Shown here piece by piece: positions 45,967 through 54,513 of a stretch of DNA of 64,000 bases. Positions within the stretch are counted from its first letter, which is position 1; every line of letters starts with the position of its first letter. The notes under the pieces were generated by a model, which was not told the origin of the DNA, searched no databases, and was given only the letters and a program-made list of their open reading frames with translations. Origin of the DNA: Alphaproteobacteria bacterium (lineage in GTDB: Bacteria; Pseudomonadota; Alphaproteobacteria; DSM-16000; Inquilinaceae); assembly GCA_028277405.1 (NCBI GenBank), contig JANQGH010000054.1, forward strand, positions 1 through 64,000, given 5' to 3'. The translations under genes and the position numbers were made by a program.

Positions 45967-48555
45967 TTGAATAAATCATACGAACTATACTGTTTTGCTG
46001 ACCCATTCTTTTTTGACACGCCAGCGAATGTCTCGGAATCCGAGGAATTTGATGCTACGCGGCGATCACCGCCCAGCGGTTGGTGCCGCATTGAGTCTTC
46101 CGACTGGGTGGAATTTCGCCCGGATCTGACCCAGTTGCCGTCACAGGGCTGGAAGGTTCATGTATCGGCCACGGCGGAGAATGCCGAAGGGGTTCTCGAT
46201 CACGTTTGGGATTATTGCATCGACTGGTCCCTGACGTTCAAGTTCATACGCAACCGGCTAATCATGCTGTTTCAGAACGGCAAGTCTGCCGATCGTGGGG
46301 CAAGCGGTAAGTTCGTCACGATCTACCCTCGGGACGAATCAGAACTGGAGCGTGTCCTTCGCGAGCTTGGGAGTGATCTCGAAGGGCAGCACGGACCCTA
46401 CATTCTCAGCGATCTGCGTTGGGGACAGGGGCCATTGTATGTCCGCTATGGCGGATTTGCCGCCCGGCGACTTGTTGCGCCCAATGGTGAGCTGGAACCG
46501 GCAATTGAGGACCCCTCAGGGAAGCTGATTCGCGACGAGCGTCGACCGACCTTCCAACCTCCCCCTTGGGTCAAGCTGCCCGGTTTTCTCCAGCCCTGCC
46601 TGGCAGCTCGACGCAGCGTTACATTCGACGGCATCCCTTACCAAATCCAAGAAGCCGTCCACTTCTCGAATAGTGGCGGCATCTATCGCGCTGTTGATGC
46701 TCACAGCGGCAGGCAGGTCGTGCTTAAGGAAGCGCGGCCCTTTACATCGCCTTTGGCCGACGGAACAGACGCGGTTGCCCGGCTTGATCGCGAACGGCAG
46801 GTCTTGGAGAGACTCTCCGGGCTCAAAGTGGTGCCGGAACATCGCGACTACTTTGTCGCGGGTGAGCATCATTATCTGGTCCAGGATTTTGTCGAAGCGC
46901 CGACCCTCAACACCGTATTTGTCAGGCAGGTTCAGCTTGTGAACCCTGACACGACAGCGTCGGAACTGGCCGCTTACACGAAGTGGGCCATGGATATGTG
47001 CCGGCGCGTCGAGCACGCGGTCGGCCTAGTCCATGAACGCGGCGTCATTATCGGTGACATAAGCGCGTCAAATGTCCTGGTGAAGGACGACGGAGATATT
47101 GTCCTCATTGACTTTGAGGCGGCCACGTTCGCGGAGGAGGGGAAGCGTTCGACACTGGCTACGGCGGATTTTCGGACCCAAGGTGATCTCAGCGGTTTCG
47201 ATATCGACCATAACGCCTTGGCACTCCTGCGCATTTTCATGTTTCTCCCGCTGACAGCGCTGATCAGGCTGGATGTTCGCAAGGCGGCGCAGTTGGGGGC
47301 AGAGATCGTTAAGTTGTTTCCGGTTGAACCGGGTTTCATCGAAGAAGCCGTCACCACAATTGCGGGGGCGGATACGGCATCCGACACGCAGCTTCAAGAC
47401 CGGCTTGATGGTCTCTTGGACAGTGGCTCGTGGCCTGAACTGCGTGACACGTTGGCTCGTGGCATTTTGGCAAGCGCGACTCCCGAAAGGGACGACCGTC
47501 TCTTTCCCGGAGATCCGGAGCAGATGAAACCCGGCGGGGGTATCAACCTTGCGAACGGTGCCGCCGGGGTTCTCTACGCGCTCGCGGCCGTCAATGCGGG
47601 CCGTTATCCTGAGCACGAGGATTGGCTCGTCACCCAGACTCTGCGGCAGCAAGATCGCTGTCCGCTTGGGTTTTACGACGGACTGGCCGGCATCGCCTTC
47701 GCCCTGGACCGTCTTGGGCGTCAGGACGACGCCTATCGAATTCTGCAAATCTGCACCGATCGTTTAGAAGAGATTATGGCCGATCCCCGCGTTGGTCTTT
47801 CAAGCGGTCTCGCCGGTTTCGGTCTTGTTGTCGATCATTTTGCGACCGCCAGCGGTGATCAGAGGCTTCAAGAAATATCGGGCGATATCGTTGAACGCGC
47901 CGTCGACCGCCTCGGTGAGGTGGACGAAGGAGTGCGGGTCAGTGGTGGCGACAACCCCTACGCAGGGCTGTTCCGCGGATCGTCGGGCCTGGCCATGCTG
48001 TTTCTGCGTTGGTTCGAACGCACCGGCGATCGCGCTTGGCTCGAAAAGGCCCGAACCGCGATCTGGCGGGATTTGCAGCACTGCGCCGAAACGCCGGATG
48101 GCAGCCTGTTTGTCGACGAAGGCTGGCGAATTACGTGCTATGTCGCAGAAGGCAGCGCTGGAATCGGTATGGCTATCGACCATTTTCTTCGTCATGAGGC
48201 CGATGAGGCGCTGGCCAAAAAGGCTGCGGCCATCTCGCGGGTGGCAAGGTCAAAACTCTATGTGTTCCCCGGGCTGTTTTGGGGCCGTTCAGGCATGATC
48301 CTTTATCTTGCCAATGGCTATAAAGGATCTGGCCCGCCAGACGATCCGGTAATCACCGAGCAAGTGCGCTACCTTTCATGGCATGCCTTTCTTCATGAAG
48401 GAGAACTGACGTTCCCCGGCAGTACGCTGCTGAGGTTCTCCATGGATTTCGCGACCGGTACCGCTGGGGTTCTTCTCGCTCTGGGCGCTGCATTGCATGA
48501 CCGCTCTATTTCCCTGCCCCTTTTCGGCGTCGCGAACGGCAAGGCCGGTAAATGA
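45967..48555 (+). CDS. lanKC: Class III lanthipeptide synthetase (LanKC)
   Basis: A three-domain enzyme that phosphorylates, dehydrates and cyclises a precursor peptide. TTG 45967 is the first start after an in-frame stop and gives NKSYELYCFADPFFFDTP, the usual LanKC N-terminus. Residues 1-200 are the lyase domain (GKFVTIYP, GPYILSDLRWG, LYVRYGGF). Residues 225-480 are the kinase: VVLKEARP (Lys253), GDISASN (Asp364, Asn369) and LIDFEAA (Asp382). Residues 515-855 are LanC-like (GFYDGLAGIAFAL, GLFRGSSGLAMLFLRW, GLFWGRSGMILYL). The LanC zinc Cys-Cys-His is absent, indicating class III rather than class IV. Less G+C-rich than its neighbours. Confidence 0.93.
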   Translation: MNKSYELYCFADPFFFDTPANVSESEEFDATRRSPPSGWCRIESSDWVEFRPDLTQLPSQGWKVHVSATAENAEGVLDHVWDYCIDWSLTFKFIRNRLIMLFQNGKSADRGASGKFVTIYPRDESELERVLRELGSDLEGQHGPYILSDLRWGQGPLYVRYGGFAARRLVAPNGELEPAIEDPSGKLIRDERRPTFQPPPWVKLPGFLQPCLAARRSVTFDGIPYQIQEAVHFSNSGGIYRAVDAHSGRQVVLKEARPFTSPLADGTDAVARLDRERQVLERLSGLKVVPEHRDYFVAGEHHYLVQDFVEAPTLNTVFVRQVQLVNPDTTASELAAYTKWAMDMCRRVEHAVGLVHERGVIIGDISASNVLVKDDGDIVLIDFEAATFAEEGKRSTLATADFRTQGDLSGFDIDHNALALLRIFMFLPLTALIRLDVRKAAQLGAEIVKLFPVEPGFIEEAVTTIAGADTASDTQLQDRLDGLLDSGSWPELRDTLARGILASATPERDDRLFPGDPEQMKPGGGINLANGAAGVLYALAAVNAGRYPEHEDWLVTQTLRQQDRCPLGFYDGLAGIAFALDRLGRQDDAYRILQICTDRLEEIMADPRVGLSSGLAGFGLVVDHFATASGDQRLQEISGDIVERAVDRLGEVDEGVRVSGGDNPYAGLFRGSSGLAMLFLRWFERTGDRAWLEKARTAIWRDLQHCAETPDGSLFVDEGWRITCYVAEGSAGIGMAIDHFLRHEADEALAKKAAAISRVARSKLYVFPGLFWGRSGMILYLANGYKGSGPPDDPVITEQVRYLSWHAFLHEGELTFPGSTLLRFSMDFATGTAGVLLALGAALHDRSISLPLFGVANGKAGK

Positions 48556-48571
48556 CCGAGCAATCGGCGTC

Positions 48572-48643
48572 ATGCGGGTATTGATCATGTTCCCGACTTG
48601 CGCTTGGGACCAAACCGCGTGGCATTGGTTCGTCCAATCATGA
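48572..48643 (+). CDS. Possible 23-residue ORF coupled to the ATP-grasp gene
   Basis: ATG 48572 opens a short peptide (MRVLIMFPTCAWDQTAWHWF...) rich in Trp, whose TGA overlaps the ATP-grasp ATG (ATGA). There is no strong SD. It could be a coupling ORF, a substrate peptide or chance. Confidence 0.25.
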   Translation: MRVLIMFPTCAWDQTAWHWFVQS

Positions 48644-49608
48644 TTGTCATGATCACCACCCGTGGGAACGGATACACGCTGCGCACCTTGGCCAAAGGCA
48701 CTTTCGGAGTTCCCGTTCCGACATTCCGCCTGACGCACTACGAGCGACTGCTGCGGTGCTGGCACGTCCCCCGGGCAACCTATATCTTTGGTGACATAGA
48801 AAGACTTGCGCCTTGGGAGTTGCGGCTCGCCGCCGATCTTTATCGGTCGATGACGGAAGCGGGGCTGCGCTGTCTGAACGATCCCGCGCGCGCGCTGTCG
48901 CGGCTGGCTCTTCTCAGGGGCCTTCATCACGCCGACATAAACCCCTTCAACGCCTATCGAGCGGATGAGCAGCCGAGGCCTGAGAGGTTCCCGGTGTTCG
49001 TGCGGCATGAGGACGATCACCTGCGCGCCGCAGCTGATCTTTATCATGACCAGGACGAGCTTGATCGTGCGTTAGCCAAGCTGGCGAACAGCGGGCTGCC
49101 GCTCCGCGGTATGCTGGTTGTCGAGTATTGTCCGGCGCCTTATCGCGAGGGCCTCTGGGCGAAGTGGGGTTCCTGGCGCATTGGGGACGCGGTCTTTGTC
49201 GACCATCTGGTCGTGGACGATACCTGGCTGGTGAAAGTAGGAGACCCGGCGAAACTGACCGAGCAGGAGAAGCGCGACGAGCGCGATGCACTTGACGCCA
49301 ATCGCTACGAAGGCCCCGTCGGCCGCGCGTTCGAGGTCGGTGGCATCGATTTCGGTCGCGCCGATCACGCGGATATCGACGGGCGTCCGGTCATCTACGA
49401 AATCAACACAAACCCCTTCACGCCTCGGTTCACGCCCGGACCCAATCCTGCGGCTTCGGAAACCACAATGAAGATCCGCAAACGCTTCTCCGAAGCGCTC
49501 GAGGCGATCGACACGCCGGCCGGCGGTCGGGTCAAGATCGCGCCGACGCCGCGCCGGCGTCCCATCCGCTGGTGGCGACCGGGGTTCGTGACGCCGCGGA
49601 GGCCGTGA
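48640..49608 (+). CDS. ATP-grasp-like protein next to LanKC
   Basis: A 322-residue protein with ATP-grasp features. The N-terminal MIVMITTRGNGYTLRTLAK and PRATYIFGDIERLAPWEL precede PVFVRHEDDH near residues 116-125. MLVVEYCPAP lies near 157-166, and the C-terminal metal/ATP segment is GIDFGRADHADIDGRPVIYEINTNPF (in parts), where YEINTNP is the Mg-binding Glu/Asn pair. Such enzymes ligate carboxylates to amines or thiols. ATG 48640 is preferred; TTG 48598 would extend it. It lies 84 bases after lanKC on the same strand. A tailoring role on the lanthipeptide is possible but unproven. Confidence 0.75.
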   Translation: MIVMITTRGNGYTLRTLAKGTFGVPVPTFRLTHYERLLRCWHVPRATYIFGDIERLAPWELRLAADLYRSMTEAGLRCLNDPARALSRLALLRGLHHADINPFNAYRADEQPRPERFPVFVRHEDDHLRAAADLYHDQDELDRALAKLANSGLPLRGMLVVEYCPAPYREGLWAKWGSWRIGDAVFVDHLVVDDTWLVKVGDPAKLTEQEKRDERDALDANRYEGPVGRAFEVGGIDFGRADHADIDGRPVIYEINTNPFTPRFTPGPNPAASETTMKIRKRFSEALEAIDTPAGGRVKIAPTPRRRPIRWWRPGFVTPRRP

Positions 49609-49689
49609 TCCGCGCCTGTGTGCGATGTCTCCTCGCGTCGGGCGGCATTGGGCACTGAACCGCCGTCGGGGGAGCCTTGGCGGCCTCGG

Positions 49690-51222
49690 TCAGGCCAAAC
49701 CGGGCATGAGGCGACTTACTTCAACGGCCTGGCTGGGCGACCGTCCATCCCTCTCCAGGATCCGACGCACAATGTCCGGCCGGTCGGTGTTGATGATGTC
49801 GGGGCGGTGGGTGAGGGCGTGGGCGATGGCGGCGGCATCGTTGCCCAGGGCCCAGGCCATGATCTGGGCGCCGGCCGCGCGGCATTGGTCGATCTCGGCC
49901 TGGTTCAGCTCATCCGGCAGGAACTGGACGATGGCGGCCCGCCAGGCGTTGAGCGCTTCGTTCAGGGTGGCGACATCCGTGCGGGGGATCATGATCCTGA
50001 GATCGTCGCCCTGGTCGCGAAGGGCGCGCAGCAGGGCCGGGTCGTCCGCCCAGAACATCGTGCGGTCGACCAGCTTGCGCGCCCGCACCTGGGCCACGAT
50101 GGCGGCCGCATCGGCCTGTTTCACTTCGACGTAGATCCCCTTGCCTTTCGGCACGGCATCGAGAAGGGCGGCCAGGGTGGGCACCGCTTCGCCCCGGTAC
50201 CACGGGTCGAACCCGCCGCCCGCGTCGAGCGAGCCGACCTCCGCGTCGCTCATCGAAGACACCGGTCCGGAGCCGTCCGTGGTGCGGTCGACCGTGGCGT
50301 CGTGCATCAGCACCGGCGTGCCGTCCGCGGTGGTGCGCACGTCGATTTCGACGATGTCGACACCTTGGCTGTAGGCGGCGGCCGCGGCGGCCAGGGTGTT
50401 TTCCGGCGCGATCGTGTTGGCGCCCCGGTGACAGCAGATCAGGGGCCGGCCCTCCGCCGGGTCGGCGCGGTAGGGCTGGACCCGCTCCGGCTGGTCGCTG
50501 CAGATGCCCAGGACCGGCATCGCCACCAGGTCCGCCAGGATGGCGGGCCGTTCCTCGTGCCAGGTGATGATGTCGAGATCCTCGGCGGCGGCGCGGGCGA
50601 TCAGGTCCGGCGTCAGCAGGGTCTGAGGGGTCGGCGAGGCGTGTTCCCAGCAGGGGTGGATCATGTCCAGGGTCGTCCGTGCCGCCAGCGCGAACGGGTC
50701 GGCGCCGACCGACACCAGGATCGACAGGGGCAGGGGGCAACCCGCGCGGTGCAGCCGGTCGATCGCGGCGGGGTCGCGCTCGCCCAGCACGGCGTCGTCG
50801 AAGCCTCTTCGATCGAGCAGGCCGAGCGATGCTTCGCCGGCATCGGGCGATTTCAGGTCGAGATAAAGGGCGGTGCCGGTGTCCCGCGCCAGATCGATCA
50901 CCTGGTCGAGCGACGGCACCGTGCCGCCGGTGGCCAGGGGTACCTTGGCAAGATCGGCCCAATCCGTGTCGGCAATCGCGTCGTCGATGCCGGCCAGGCG
51001 GCGCAGGCGTTCGTCATGGCAGGCCACGGGCACGCCGTCGCGCGTGACCCGGACATCGACCTCCCACATATCCGCGCCCAGCAGGGCGGCGCGGCGGAAG
51101 GCGGTCAGCGTATTCTCCGTGGCGTAGGCGCTGGCGCCGCGATGGGCGATGGACAGCGGCCGGCCCTTGGCCTGGCGCCGCGCGCGCAAGCGCTCGACGA
51201 CGCGGCGCGCCTCCGCCCTCAC
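49690..51222 (-). CDS. Glycerophosphodiester phosphodiesterase with two tandem GDPD domains
   Basis: Hydrolyses glycerophosphodiesters to glycerol-3-phosphate and an alcohol. The 510-residue protein has two GDPD barrels. The first (about 20-245) has SIAHRGASAYATENTLTAF, WEVDVRVTRDGVPVACHDERL and YLDLK. The second (about 255-500) has ICCHRGANTIAPENTLAAA, VEIDVRTTADGTPVLMHDATVDRTTDG, then YVEVK and DIINTDRPDI. Both keep the HRG, ExxPENT-like and ExD elements. Tandem fusion is unusual; single domains are about 250 residues. It overlaps the ABC ATPase stop, so it belongs to the transporter operon. Confidence 0.88.
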   Translation of the reverse strand: MRAEARRVVERLRARRQAKGRPLSIAHRGASAYATENTLTAFRRAALLGADMWEVDVRVTRDGVPVACHDERLRRLAGIDDAIADTDWADLAKVPLATGGTVPSLDQVIDLARDTGTALYLDLKSPDAGEASLGLLDRRGFDDAVLGERDPAAIDRLHRAGCPLPLSILVSVGADPFALAARTTLDMIHPCWEHASPTPQTLLTPDLIARAAAEDLDIITWHEERPAILADLVAMPVLGICSDQPERVQPYRADPAEGRPLICCHRGANTIAPENTLAAAAAAYSQGVDIVEIDVRTTADGTPVLMHDATVDRTTDGSGPVSSMSDAEVGSLDAGGGFDPWYRGEAVPTLAALLDAVPKGKGIYVEVKQADAAAIVAQVRARKLVDRTMFWADDPALLRALRDQGDDLRIMIPRTDVATLNEALNAWRAAIVQFLPDELNQAEIDQCRAAGAQIMAWALGNDAAAIAHALTHRPDIINTDRPDIVRRILERDGRSPSQAVEVSRLMPGLA

Positions 51223-52277
51223 AGGGTATTGCCGTCGGCGTCGAAAACCAGCATGGCCTCGGTATTCACGCCCCAGGAAACCGCGTCGCCCAGTTGCGCG
51301 CTGTGGGCGGCGTCCTGGATGCCGCGCACCACCTTGCCGTCCGGCAGTTGCAGGTAGTAGAGGTCCTCGCGGCCCTGGGCCTCGATGAACGAGATCTTGC
51401 CGCTGACCGTCGCGGTGCTGGAAGGATCGAGAAACTCCGACCGGATGCCGATGCCGATCGGCCGGCCGGATTCGAGACTGGCGAGATGGGACGGCAGCGG
51501 CAGGTCGACGCCGGAGGCCTCGGCGACGAAACGGCCGTTCTCGGCCCTGCCGTCAAGGAAGCTGATCGGCGGGCTGCCCAGGAAGCCGGCGACAAACGTG
51601 TTGGCCGGCTTGTCGTACATCGCGCGCGGCGGGGCGAACTGGACGATCTTGCCCCGGTCCATGATGGCGACCCGGTCACACATGCTCATGGCCTCGACCT
51701 GGTCGTGGGTGACCAGGATGGCGGTGGTGCCCGTCTCCTGCTGCAAGCGGCGGATTTCGGCGCGCATGTCCAGGCGCAGCTTGGCGTCGAGATTGGCCAA
51801 GGGCTCGTCCAGCAGCAGGATGGCCGGGCGGCGGATCAGGGCGCGGGCCAGGGCGACGCGCTGCTGCTGCCCGCCGGAAAGCTGGCCCGGCCGGCGGTCC
51901 AGCAGGTTCTCGATGCGCACCAGGGCGGCGATCTCGCGCACCTTGGCATCGATCTCGGCCTGCGGCTTCTTCTGCACCCGCAGGGGGAAGCCGATATTCT
52001 GGGCCACGGTCATGTGCGGGTAGAGCGCGAAGGACTGGAACACCACGCCGACATTGCGTTCCTGCGACGAGAGCCGGGTCACGTCCCGGTCGCCGAACAG
52101 GATGCGGCCGCCATCGACGCGGTAGATGCCGCAGACGGCGAACAGGGTCGTGGACTTGCCGCAGCCGGACTCGCCCAGCAATGCGACCATCTCGCCCTTG
52201 CCGACGGTGAGGTCCATGTCCTCCACGACGGTGACGTCGCCGAAGCGCTTGGTGAACTTGTCCAAGGTGATCTGCAT
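51219..52277 (-). CDS. ABC transporter ATPase, UgpC/MalK type
   Basis: An ATPase for carbohydrate-class importers, 352 residues from ATG 52277 (MQITLDKFTKRFGDVTVVEDM). Walker [16 protein letters not shown]-loop FQSFALYPHMTVAQNIGFPL, signature LSGGQQQRVALARAL and Walker B LLLDEPLANLDAKLR are intact. A TOBE-like C-terminal regulatory domain follows (GIGIRSEFLDPSS). It overlaps the permease start at 52277 by one base. With the GDPD gene it suggests uptake of glycerophosphodiesters or a related polyol. Confidence 0.94.
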   Translation of the reverse strand: MQITLDKFTKRFGDVTVVEDMDLTVGKGEMVALLGESGCGKSTTLFAVCGIYRVDGGRILFGDRDVTRLSSQERNVGVVFQSFALYPHMTVAQNIGFPLRVQKKPQAEIDAKVREIAALVRIENLLDRRPGQLSGGQQQRVALARALIRRPAILLLDEPLANLDAKLRLDMRAEIRRLQQETGTTAILVTHDQVEAMSMCDRVAIMDRGKIVQFAPPRAMYDKPANTFVAGFLGSPPISFLDGRAENGRFVAEASGVDLPLPSHLASLESGRPIGIGIRSEFLDPSSTATVSGKISFIEAQGREDLYYLQLPDGKVVRGIQDAAHSAQLGDAVSWGVNTEAMLVFDADGNTL

Positions 52278-53101
52278 TACCCCTTGGTCCCCCCGCCATA
52301 GATGTTCATGAGGTGCTTTTGGAAGAACAGATAGAAGATGACGACCGGCACCATGTAGAACAGGCCGACCGACTTGAAGAGGTTGAAGTCGGGGTTCAGG
52401 TCGTCGGCGATCAGGCCCGCCAAATAGACCGACAGGACTTGCACGTTGGCATTGGGCGCCAGCACCTGGGGCAGGATGTACTCGCTCCACCCGGCCAGGA
52501 AGGAAAAGACGCCCAGCGCCAGAATGCCCGGCGCGACCTGGGGCAGCACCAGCACGCGCCAGACCATGAAACGGCTGGCGCCATCCTGGATGCCGGCCAT
52601 TTCGATCTCCCAGGGCACGCTGTCGTAAAAGCCCTTCATGATCCAGATGCCCAAGGGCAGTTCCAAGGCCGCCTTGACCAGGATCACGCCGATCAGCGTG
52701 TTGTAGAGCCCGATCATGTTCAAGATCAGGAAGATGGCGATGATCAGCGTGATGGTCGGAAAGCCGTGCAGCACCAGGATGCCGGCCAGGAAGAAACGCC
52801 GGAACGGCATGTTCAGCCGCGACAGCGCATAGGCCGCAGTCGACGAGATCGCCAGCACCAACACCGTCGTCGATGCGGCGAAGATGAAGGTGTTCATGGT
52901 GACGAGCCAGATGCTCTGGCGGCCGTCGATGCGCTGCCAGAGGAATCGCCAGTGTTCGAAGGTGAAGCGGTCCGGGATCGGCGAACCGGCGGTGGTGTCG
53001 GTCACCGTGTCGATCACCAGGAAGAGATACATGATGATCAGCGGGACCGAGGCGATGCCCAGGATCGTGGCGATGTGCCAGGTGCGCTTGCCGTCTTCCA
53101 T
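52277..53101 (-). CDS. ABC transporter permease, MalG/UgpE type
   Basis: A 274-residue membrane subunit with six helices. It has the C-terminal EAA loop in GIWIMKGFYDSVPWEIEMAGIQDGASRFMVWRVLVLPQVAPG (in parts), where the canonical sequence is EAAxxDGA. SSTAAYALSRLNMPFRRFFL is the usual MalG segment. It lies 12 bases after the larger permease. Confidence 0.92.
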   Translation of the reverse strand: MEDGKRTWHIATILGIASVPLIIMYLFLVIDTVTDTTAGSPIPDRFTFEHWRFLWQRIDGRQSIWLVTMNTFIFAASTTVLVLAISSTAAYALSRLNMPFRRFFLAGILVLHGFPTITLIIAIFLILNMIGLYNTLIGVILVKAALELPLGIWIMKGFYDSVPWEIEMAGIQDGASRFMVWRVLVLPQVAPGILALGVFSFLAGWSEYILPQVLAPNANVQVLSVYLAGLIADDLNPDFNLFKSVGLFYMVPVVIFYLFFQKHLMNIYGGGTKG

Positions 53102-53113
53102 CGTCAGCGCCCC

Positions 53114-54424
53114 CTATTGCTCGATCCTTGGCCGGCTGACCAAGTGTTTGAAGTTGAACAGGCGCAGGAACAACAGCGAGGCGGCGACGCCGATCGCCAC
53201 CAGCACCAGGGCCATGGTGGCGCCGTAGCCGTATTGCAGGTTGCCGGCATAGTTGCTGAGCGCGGTCTGATAGGCCGACAGGGACCAGACCTCGGTCGTC
53301 GAGCCCGGCCCGCCCTCGGTGGACAAGAGGATGTATTCAAACGAGGTCAGCAGCGACAGGGTCTGATAGGTGCTGACGAACAGGAGCGGCCAGACGAGCT
53401 GGGGCAGGATGATGAAGCGCACCTGCTGCCAGCGCGAGGCGCCGTCGACCTGGGCGGCGTAGAACAGCGGTTTGGGGATGGCCCGAATGGCGCTGGTGAA
53501 AATGATCATGCCCATCGAGGCGCCGACAAAGCCGTTGATCAGGATGACGAACACCCAGGCATTGGCCGTGGTGTCCAGCATCCAGTTGCGGCCCGCCATG
53601 CCGAACTGGCCCAAAACGGCGTTGATGAAGCCCGTGTCCCAGGCCAGCCACTTCCACAACAGCACGTACAGCACCGACGGGCTGATGCGCGGCAGGAACC
53701 AAATGGCGCGGAAAAAGGCGGACTGGCCGGCGGGCAGGAAGGTGGTGGTGATCGCCAGCACAAGGGCGAAGCCGACATTAAACAGCAGAAGCGTCATGCC
53801 GACATAAAACAGGGTGTTGATAATGACCTGGCCGGTTTGCGGCGTGGACCACAGGCGTGAGAAGTTGGACGTGGTCATGGTCCAGCCGGAATAGGCGGCC
53901 TGGACGATGACCACCCGTTCATTGTCTGTCAGGTCGACGACGGCATCGTCCAGCGCGGCCGTGAACGCGGCCTCCTCGGCGAAGTCGCGATCGCGCAGGG
54001 ACCGTTCGAACATGTCGACCGCGCCCTTGATCACGCGGATGCTGCGCGGCCGGTTGTCCAGATCCTTCATCGCGTCTTCGAGGTCGTCACCGCTGGTGAA
54101 GACCTCCGCGCCATGACGCTCGGCCAGCTCCTCGATGAAGGCGGGGTCCAGCCCCTCGGCGCGCATGGCCTCCAGCCCGGCCTCGTCGACCACGAACTGG
54201 CTTTCGCTCAGCGAGACGATGACGTCCGGCCGCACCTGGTCGGCCGGCAGCCGATTCAAAACCGACTCCGTGATGCGATAGGTGCCGCCGGAGATGCCGG
54301 TGGCCGTGCTCATATTGGTGAAGGAGAAAAAGCCGGTCAGCAGGACAGGGGCGAGGAACAGCAAGACGACGATCACGATCGCCGGCCCCATGAAGCCGAG
54401 CCCCAGCTTGGTCTGTTGGGTCAT
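53114..54424 (-). CDS. ABC transporter permease, MalF/UgpA type with large periplasmic insert
   Basis: A 436-residue membrane subunit. The first helix (GFMGPAIVIVVLLFLAPVLLTGFF) is followed by an insert of about 150 residues (about 50-195) rich in acidic and Ala residues before the next helix, as in MalF but absent in most UgpA-type permeases (about 290-300 aa). The EAA loop is PKPLFYAAQVDGASRWQQVRFIILPQLVWPL (in parts). The insert may contact the binding protein. Confidence 0.9.
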   Translation of the reverse strand: MTQQTKLGLGFMGPAIVIVVLLFLAPVLLTGFFSFTNMSTATGISGGTYRITESVLNRLPADQVRPDVIVSLSESQFVVDEAGLEAMRAEGLDPAFIEELAERHGAEVFTSGDDLEDAMKDLDNRPRSIRVIKGAVDMFERSLRDRDFAEEAAFTAALDDAVVDLTDNERVVIVQAAYSGWTMTTSNFSRLWSTPQTGQVIINTLFYVGMTLLLFNVGFALVLAITTTFLPAGQSAFFRAIWFLPRISPSVLYVLLWKWLAWDTGFINAVLGQFGMAGRNWMLDTTANAWVFVILINGFVGASMGMIIFTSAIRAIPKPLFYAAQVDGASRWQQVRFIILPQLVWPLLFVSTYQTLSLLTSFEYILLSTEGGPGSTTEVWSLSAYQTALSNYAGNLQYGYGATMALVLVAIGVAASLLFLRLFNFKHLVSRPRIEQ

Positions 54425-54462
54425 GGCGTCGCCATCCGCAAGGGGGGACGTTGCGAGGGTGC

Positions 54463-54496
54463 CGACCCCGGAGGTGCTGCGACACCTCCGGGGTCG
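54463..54496 (-). terminator. Strong hairpin between binding-protein gene and permeases
   Basis: Perfect 14-bp arms CGACCCCGGAGGTG (54463-54476) and CACCTCCGGGGTCG (54483-54496) with a 6-nt loop lie in the 89-base gap between the binding-protein stop and the permease start. No U-tract follows on the minus strand. It may partly stop transcription or protect the upstream mRNA from 3' exonucleases, so that the receptor is made in excess over the permeases. Confidence 0.7.
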
Positions 54497-54513
54497 ACGG
54501 CGCGTGGTCGTCG

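Noticed and set aside
45552-46091. 179-residue minus-strand ORF overlapping the start of lanKC
   Set aside because: It is in a different frame from the precursor gene, overlaps lanKC antisense and has no recognisable family; the 54-codon precursor in another frame has SD and motif support.
45967-48555. Classifying the synthetase as class IV (LanL)
   Set aside because: The LanC-like domain lacks the Cys-Cys-His zinc ligands required for class IV; kinase and lyase domains alone do not distinguish the classes.
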